Below, piece after piece: positions 58,413 to 64,000 of a stretch of 64,000 nucleotides of DNA. Every line of letters begins with the position of its first letter. Position 1 is the first letter of the stretch. The translations under genes and the position numbers were made by a program. The notes beneath the pieces were generated by a model. The model made no database searches and was not told the DNA's origin. It saw only the letters and a program-made list of their open reading frames with translations. Source of the stretch: CAVWUA01 sp963758025 (GTDB lineage Bacteria > Planctomycetota > Planctomycetia > Isosphaerales > Isosphaeraceae); assembly GCA_963758025.1 (NCBI GenBank), contig CAVWUA010000002.1, forward strand, positions 192,162-256,161, in the 5' to 3' direction.

Positions 58413-59672
58413 ATGTCGCCGTTGCTGGTTGTCGTCCTGATCGTGCTGGTGGACCTGCTCGGGTTCAGCATCGTGATGCCGCTGCTGCCCCGGTTCGCCG
58501 ACGAGTACGGGTTCAGCGAGACGCAGATTGGTATCTTGCTGGCCGCCTTCCCGATGTGCCAGCTCGTGGCCGGGCCGATCCTCGGGCGGCTCAGCGACCG
58601 GTTCGGCCGCCGGCCGGTGCTGGCGATCAGCCAGGCGGGCACGGCGATCTCGTTCGTGATCCTGGGCCTGTCGCACAACTACACCGTGATGCTCCTGGCC
58701 CGGATGCTCGACGGCGTCTCCGGCGGGAATATCCTGGTGGCTCAGGCGTATGTGGCGGACGTGACGACGCCCGAGAACCGCTCGAAGGGGCTCGGGCTGA
58801 TCGGCGCGGCGTTCGGCGTCGGGTTCGTGCTCGGGCCGTTGCTCGGCGGCGTGCTGGTGGACCTGCCGATCAGCCCGGAGTGGCGGCTCCGGCTGCCGTT
58901 TCTGGTCGCGGCGGGGCTCTCGACGGCCGCCTGGATTCTGGTGCTGATCCGCCTGCCCGAGTCCTTGTCGGCCGACTCCCACGCCCGCAAGGCGGCGCGG
59001 GTGCTGAGCTGGCGGGGGATCGGCGATACGGTGTCGATGCCGAGGGTCGGCCTGCTGGTGGCGACCGGCGCGCTGGTCGTCCTGGCGTTCGCCTCGCTGG
59101 AAGGGACCTTCAGCCTGTTCCTCAAGGAGCGGCTCGGCTGGGGCGCGACCAACGCGGCCTTCGGGTTCGCCTACCTGGGGCTCATCAGCGCGATCGTGCA
59201 AGGGGGCCTGATCCGCCGCCTCGTCCCGCAGTTCGGCGAGCCGAAGCTGATCCTCGTCGGGATCGCCGCCCTGGCTGTCGGGCTGGGCTTCCTGGCGATG
59301 GTGCGGACCACGCCGGGCTTGCTCGGCGCGACGCTGATCGTCGGGATCGGGCAAGGGCTGGCCAGCCCGACCGTGCTCGGCCTGCTCTCAAGGGTCACGC
59401 CCGAGAGCGAGCAAGGGGCGGTCTTCGGCACGCTGACCTCGGCGCAGACGCTGGCGAGGCTGATCAACTACATCGTGGCCAATCGCCTGCTCGAAAAGAG
59501 GGGCCCGTCCGCCCCCTACTGGGAAGCCTCCGGCATCGCCCTGGCCGCCCTCTTGCTGGCCCTCTGGGTGATCTTCGGCTGGATCGGCCTGAAGCGCGAA
59601 CCGGCCGACGACGAAACGGCGGAGGTGGCCTCCGCCGTCGCACAGCCGGCGCCGGACGACGCCGGGACGTGA
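58413..59672 (+). CDS. MFS transporter, TetA-like drug:H+ antiporter family
   Basis: About 419 residues with 12 predicted membrane helices. ATG 58413 opens helix 1 directly (MSPLLVVVLIVLVDLLGFSI). Motif A between helices 2 and 3 is complete (GRLSDRFGRRPVLAISQAG), with GFSIVMPLLPRFADEYGFSE before it and RMLDGVSGGNILVAQAYVAD in helices 4-5, the TetA/YkuC-like subfamily pattern. Exports a small molecule; the substrate is unknown. The upstream in-frame open stretch is the repeat region and is not part of the gene. Confidence 0.85.
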   Translation: MSPLLVVVLIVLVDLLGFSIVMPLLPRFADEYGFSETQIGILLAAFPMCQLVAGPILGRLSDRFGRRPVLAISQAGTAISFVILGLSHNYTVMLLARMLDGVSGGNILVAQAYVADVTTPENRSKGLGLIGAAFGVGFVLGPLLGGVLVDLPISPEWRLRLPFLVAAGLSTAAWILVLIRLPESLSADSHARKAARVLSWRGIGDTVSMPRVGLLVATGALVVLAFASLEGTFSLFLKERLGWGATNAAFGFAYLGLISAIVQGGLIRRLVPQFGEPKLILVGIAALAVGLGFLAMVRTTPGLLGATLIVGIGQGLASPTVLGLLSRVTPESEQGAVFGTLTSAQTLARLINYIVANRLLEKRGPSAPYWEASGIALAALLLALWVIFGWIGLKREPADDETAEVASAVAQPAPDDAGT

Positions 59673-59781
59673 CGTGAGAGTAGGGGTGGCCTGCCCCTAT
59701 CATTGCCAGAACCTCGCGCTCGGGTTAGGACGGCCTGAAAGTTCGGCTGCGGATCTTGATTCTCCTGGAGACGCCGCGATC

Positions 59782-61290
59782 ATGCCGACCCCATCCGAAA
59801 GCCGTGTGACGTTGAGCGGCAAGTCCTCGAAGGCGGTTGAATTGCTTCGCAAGCGACTCCGCTTGACCCTGGGCGGGATGATGACGATCGTCCTCGGGAT
59901 CGCGGGCGTGCTGGGCTGGGTCGTCCATCGCGCCCACGTCCAGCGCGATGCCGTCGCGGCGATCTCGACGCACCGCCAGAACACGCGAGGCAGCGTCTAT
60001 TATGACTGGCAGTTCGTGGCCAGCCAGGGTGCCCGGCCCCGAGGGCCGAAATCGATGCGCGAGCTCCAAACGTTCGACGACGACGCCAGGCCGCGAGGGC
60101 CGAAATGGCTACGCGACGCCCTCGGCCCCGATGTGTTCGACACGGTGGTGAATGTCCATATTGAAGGCGACAACGTGGACGACGAACTCCTGGAGAATGT
60201 CGGGAAGCTCCACGGCGTCGAGTACTTCACGATCCAGGGGCGTGCTGCCCCCGACCTGACGGCCGCCGGGATGGCCCGGCTCCGCCCCCTTTCTCGCCTG
60301 AAAGTGCTGAGCGTGCGGGGATTCACGGATTCCCAAGGCTTCGTGGCCGGGCTGACGGGGAAGACCGGGCTTCGCCGCCTTTTCTTGCCGGAGGCCGCCG
60401 TCTCGAACGACGACATGGCGATCATCGGCGGCTCTCCCGACCTGGAAGTCCTGCAAGTGGACGGCCGCAACGTCAACGACCGGGGCTTCGCCCATGTGGC
60501 GAATCTGAAGGAGCTGAGCCTCCTGGAAATGCCGGGAGTGCGCATCACGGATCTCGCGCCGGTCGCCGATCTCACGCAACTCGATCTCCTCCTCCTCGCC
60601 CCGAACAGGGCCACATCCTCGCGGTCCGTCCCCGACACTGGCGGCCCGTCGAGCCTGGAGCCGCTCCGCCGACTGACTCAACTCACGCAGCTCACCCTGG
60701 GGCCCACGCGGATCAAGGATCGAGAATTGGCGGTCGTCGCCGGGCTCCCCAGGCTCAACAACCTCCGGATCGGGGGAAGGGGGATCACGGAGGCCGGTCT
60801 GACCCGGCTCGCCGAATCCCGGAGCCTGATCTGTCTCCATCTCACCGATACGTCGATCGCGGACTTGCGGCCTCTCTCCCCGCGCCTCCATGCGATCTCG
60901 ACCCTCCGGATGGAGAACTCGCACCTCACCGACGCCGGCATTGAGCCCCTGTCGAGGGCGATTCGACTCACGGACCTGACCATTGCGGGTTCGAGGATCA
61001 CCGACGCGGGACTCGATCACCTCGCCTCCCTGACTTCCCTCCGGTGCTTACGGCTCGATCGGTCCGCGATCACCGATGCGGGGCTTGCCCGCCTGAAATC
61101 TCTCAGGTCGCTGGAGACCCTGTCTCTGACCGAGACCAAGCTGACGGATTCCTCGGTCGAGACGCTGGCGGGATTCCCGTCCCTTACAAGCCTCGACCTC
61201 GGCCAGTCGGGGATCAGCCCGGCAGGGATTGAGCGACTGAGGAAGGCCCTGCCGAAAGCTCGGATCTCGTCGGCCAGGAGGCCCGAGTGA
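59782..61290 (+). CDS. Membrane-anchored leucine-rich-repeat protein
   Basis: A 502-residue protein with one membrane anchor at about 33-50 (MMTIVLGIAGVLGWVVHRA). From about residue 120 there are ten or more LRR-like units of the form L..L..L.L....ITDAGL: GKLHGVEYFTIQGRAAPDLT, GLTRLAESRSLICLHLTDTS, GIEPLSRAIRLTDLTIAGSR, GLDHLASLTSLRCLRLDRSA, GLARLKSLRSLETLSLTETK. These look like the planctomycete LRR (GALA/RNI-like) type. Probably exposed outside the cytoplasm and involved in binding. ATG 59782 is the first codon before the conserved start. Converges on the next gene 23 bp away. Confidence 0.8.
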   Translation: MPTPSESRVTLSGKSSKAVELLRKRLRLTLGGMMTIVLGIAGVLGWVVHRAHVQRDAVAAISTHRQNTRGSVYYDWQFVASQGARPRGPKSMRELQTFDDDARPRGPKWLRDALGPDVFDTVVNVHIEGDNVDDELLENVGKLHGVEYFTIQGRAAPDLTAAGMARLRPLSRLKVLSVRGFTDSQGFVAGLTGKTGLRRLFLPEAAVSNDDMAIIGGSPDLEVLQVDGRNVNDRGFAHVANLKELSLLEMPGVRITDLAPVADLTQLDLLLLAPNRATSSRSVPDTGGPSSLEPLRRLTQLTQLTLGPTRIKDRELAVVAGLPRLNNLRIGGRGITEAGLTRLAESRSLICLHLTDTSIADLRPLSPRLHAISTLRMENSHLTDAGIEPLSRAIRLTDLTIAGSRITDAGLDHLASLTSLRCLRLDRSAITDAGLARLKSLRSLETLSLTETKLTDSSVETLAGFPSLTSLDLGQSGISPAGIERLRKALPKARISSARRPE

Positions 61291-61313
61291 TCGACTGACG
61301 GTCGGCGGCAGGG

Positions 61314-63769
61314 TCAACTGACCCGGCCTGGTGGGTTGCCTCGTCCGAGCCCGCCGGCCCGGCCCGCGGCCGATGGGTTCCCTCGACGCGGGAGCGGGGC
61401 GAGATCCTCATCCAGCGGCCCGCCGAGCGTTTCGGGGTCGGTGTACGGATACCGGAGCAGGACCCGACGGATGGCGTCGGGACGGGCAATCAGGATCTGG
61501 ACGGCCTCGTAAAGGGCCTCGGGACGGGCGCGAAGGAGGATCTCCGAGAAGTTCTGGCCGGATCTGGGATCGTCGTAGCGGGTCAGGATCGACCGGAGAC
61601 GGCGGACCTCGGGGGCGTCGTCCGGGGAGCGGCCCGCGATGATCCCCTTCGCCGCTTGCCGCAGACCCTCGGGGTCGTCCTCGGCCCACGCAGGATCGGC
61701 TCGTGGACGGCCAAGGGGGGGCCTCGGTCAACCCTTCGCCCCAGAACCGCGCCAGCCAGGGGGCACGGTCAGCGCACCCACGTCGGCGTTGCGGAGGGCA
61801 AGGGGGGCGAATGGTCGGGCGCATCGGCCAGCAACTGCAAGGCCCACGCCCGGGAGACCGCCGCCGGGTCGTCCACGGCCGCCACCTGGAGCCGGTCCAG
61901 TTGCCTCGGCCGGAGCGCGTACCAGGGCTCCTGCACGAACAGCAGCTTGGTAAAGGCCGACGCCTTTGAATCATGCGTCAGGAGCCAGACGAACGGGAAC
62001 TCGTCGCGGCTGCGGGCGGCCAGGTGGATGTCCCCCCGCAGATGGCCCAGCGCCTGGAGGTCCTGGAAAATCATGACCGGGGCCGATTTCTCGTTGAGAA
62101 AGTCGATGGCCGCCCCCTCGGGCAACCGGCGGTTGAGGTCCGCGATCACCTGAGGCGTGAACGCGTCGTACCAGTACGACAGCTCGAATCCGGCGTTCCA
62201 GGCTCCCCGGGGGCCGCCGATCAGAGCGTTGTAATACGAAAGCTCGAACGGGTGGATCGTCACCAGTTGCCAGGCCGCCGGCCCGAGCACCGAGCCCGTC
62301 ACCAGCGGCGCGGAAGAGCCACGCCCCACGCCCCCGCGACAGCACGCGGCAAAACCCATCCGCCAACCCGACCGCGCCCCAGCCGGCGAAGGCCGCCAGG
62401 AAGACGAACGTCGGCAGGAACAGCCGGACGCCGTCGTGCGCGGGCGTCGGCAGCATCCGCAGCACCGGCAAGGTCGCCAGGTGCAGCAGGAAGAACAGCG
62501 GCGAGGCGGTCGCGGCGACCTCGCCAGATGCGCCAGAGCAGCCCGACGCCCGCGACGCCACCAGGATCGTCACCGGCACGGTGATCGCCAGCAGGACCCA
62601 GGCGTTGTGCCAGGGGAGGCTGTACTCATAGATCTGCCCAAAATAGAGGATCTGGATGTCGGGCAAGCGCCCCCGGCGGGCGGTGCTGAGCGGGTAATAA
62701 TGGGCCAGCCGCGGCAGCGTCTCGCGCCACCAGGCGGGGTTGCCGAGCCAGCCGACGACCGGGGCGAAGGCGAGGATGGCCGTCCAGATCTCCAGGGCGG
62801 GCCGCTCGACGCCCCAGACCGGCGACTGCGGGCCGGAGCCTCGCCAGCAGCCGGCGAACGAGCCAGACGACCAGGGGCGACGAGCAGGATCGCGCCTGGC
62901 AAGGGGCTTGCGGGACGGTGGACGAACAGATTGGTGTTTGCCGGCGGCGGCAAGAGCCGCGGCCAGGCGGCGGATCTCCGCGAAGGCGATGCCCAGCGGC
63001 AAGAGCATCAGCGGCCGTCGTGATCAGGCCGTCGATCCAGTGCCGCGCGGCGGCTGGCCCGGCGGGAGATGGCCGAGCACCAGCCAGGCCAGGAGCGGCA
63101 GGAGCACGACGACCGCCGCCATCTTCTCCACGAACGCCAGGCCCGAGCAGCACGCCGACGGCGACCCGCCAGCGGCCGGCGTCGCGGCTCGTGCAGCCCT
63201 TTCCAGAAGGCGAGGGCCGTGGCCGCCCAGATCAGCAGGCCGGGGATGTCGGTGTCGATCAGATGGGCCTGGCCGTAGAGCCGCGGCATCAGCAGGAGCG
63301 AACCCGCCGCGACCAGGCCCGACCCAGGCGCCGTACCGCCGCGCCAGGAAGCCGAACAGGATGGTGATCGTCAGCGGCGAACTCGATGACCGACGCCATC
63401 CGCCGCGCCGGGATGTCCTTCATCCACGCGCCGAACAGGGCGTAGGTCAGCAGGTTGAGCTGACCGGCCAGCGGCGGGTGGAAGTTGATGCCGTGCCGCC
63501 CGTAGGGCCAGTAATAGAGCAGGGCGTCGGGATCGAGCAGAGCGCGCCAGGTCGTCGACCGAGCGGGCCTGGGCCAGCCGCTCCCACCACTGGACGGAGC
63601 ACCTGGCTGTAGCGATACGCCGGCTCGTCCTAGGTCAGGCCGAAGTCGCCGGTCGTCGGCACGAGGACCAGCAACGCCATCGACAGGACCAGGCACATGC
63701 CGTCCACCAGCGCCGGCCGGCCAGAAGGGAATGCCCCCGTGCTTCGTCTCCCCGCGTGTTCTGGCTCAT
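61314..63769 (-). CDS. GT39-type membrane glycosyltransferase (many frameshifts)
   Basis: A roughly 815-residue protein assembled from at least ten frames. From ATG 63769: MSQNTRGDEARGHSLLAG, a first helix, then the GT39 acceptor-loop motif GLT-x-DEPAYRYS; here x is an amber TAG at about 63631 that is probably a Tyr codon misread (TYDEP is usual). Later pieces: HGINFHPPLAGQLNLLTYAL, LYGQAHLIDTDIPGLLIWAA, several helices around 62500-63000, WQLVTIHPFELSYYNALIGG, and a soluble C-terminus (FSEILLRARPEALYEAVQIL) ending at TGA 61314-61316. Would transfer sugars from polyprenyl phosphate. Indel density is the highest of the window. Confidence 0.7.
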
Positions 63770-63821
63770 CAAGGGTTCCCGTGCCGTCTCCTTTTTTGAG
63801 ATCGTCATGACGGCAAAAGGC

Positions 63822-64000
63822 TTACAGGCGCACCCGTCGCAGCCGCAGGGCGTTGGCGATGACCGAGACGGAGCTGAACTCATCGCCGCGCTGGCGATCA
63901 TCGGGCTGAGCAAGATCCCGGTCCACGGCCAGAGCACGCCCGCCGCGACCGGAATGCCCAGGGCATTGTACGCGAAGGCGAACACCAGATTCTGCCGGAT
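63822..64000 (-). CDS. P1B-type heavy-metal ATPase, C-terminus (partial, frameshifted)
   Basis: Only the end lies in the window. It reads IRQNLVFAFAYNALGIPVAA, GVLWPWTGILLSPMIASAAM, then, after a one-base break near 63880, SVSVIANALRLRRVRL and stop at 63822. This is the last membrane-helix pair of CopA-like copper-exporting ATPases (NLxxAFxYN and SPxxAxxAMxxSSVSVxxNALRL). The metal cannot be assigned from this end. Located 52 bp upstream of the GT39 gene on the same strand. Confidence 0.8.
   Translation of the reverse strand, partial: PAESGVRLRVQCPGHSGRGGRALAVDRDLAQPDDRQRGDEFSSVSVIANALRLRRVRL

Overview
The window looks like a chromosomal segment of a planctomycete, most likely of the Isosphaeraceae/Gemmatales kind. 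This is inferred from the high GC content, the protein families present (Minf_1886, PSP1/RicT, Trm112-like, FG-GAP, DUF11 and leucine-rich-repeat secreted proteins, Uma2, a CsrA-like protein, a Ser/Thr kinase) and the loose gene spacing. No rRNA, tRNA or CRISPR array was recognised.

Layout. 1-8830 is the structural module of a prophage on the + strand: an SU10/HK97-type major capsid protein, connector-like proteins, two beta-helix/tailspike-like proteins and small tail proteins, with a 96-bp tandem repeat in one tail gene. 8922-16701 is core genome: a Trm112-like protein, then a six-gene + strand run (FabF-like ketosynthase, PSP1/RicT, Minf_1886, a small membrane protein, a methyltransferase, an FAD-dependent reductase) converging on hflX and truB. 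16790-24155 holds an overlapping minus-strand operon (DUF3592 membrane protein, arrestin-like protein, P-loop ATPase, alpha/beta hydrolase), a protein kinase, a DsbD-N-like secreted protein, a dual-specificity-type phosphatase and a GT39 glycosyltransferase. 24243-34475 is mostly exported proteins (beta-propeller/phosphoesterase, FG-GAP, DUF11), a putative orphan toxin-immunity cassette placed between two copies of the DUF11 gene end, and miaA. 35382-39053 carries a 2-oxoacid:ferredoxin oxidoreductase (fused gamma-alpha plus beta) and a CbiX-type chelatase. 39279-47246 is accessory: an NfeD-like membrane protein, a MITE with IS630-like features, an EVE-domain/nuclease fusion, a SMI1/KNR4 protein, a DegT aminotransferase, a CsrA-like protein and a sigma factor. 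47538-53104 has mutY, clpX, a tandem Uma2 duplication and an aminotransferase. 53393-57026 is a HicAB module beside a single-chain restriction-modification enzyme. 57752-64000 has a membrane protein, an MFS transporter, an LRR protein, a second GT39-type protein and the C-terminus of a P1B metal ATPase cut by the window end.

A property of the whole window is frequent single-base indels inside otherwise well conserved reading frames, including housekeeping genes (clpX, truB, miaA, mutY). They are densest in the phosphoesterase (24.2-26.8 kb), restriction-modification (54-57 kb) and second GT39 (61.3-63.8 kb) genes. I read most of them as sequencing or assembly errors rather than true pseudogenes. 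The affected genes are therefore reported as full spans with the break positions described.

The most interesting parts are the putative toxin-immunity cassette bracketed by inverted palindromes and a duplicated gene end (29.4-31.5 kb), the 146-bp MITE directly upstream of the EVE-nuclease gene, the near-identical Uma2 pair with one sharply divergent block, and a MutY with Glu at the position of the catalytic Asp.
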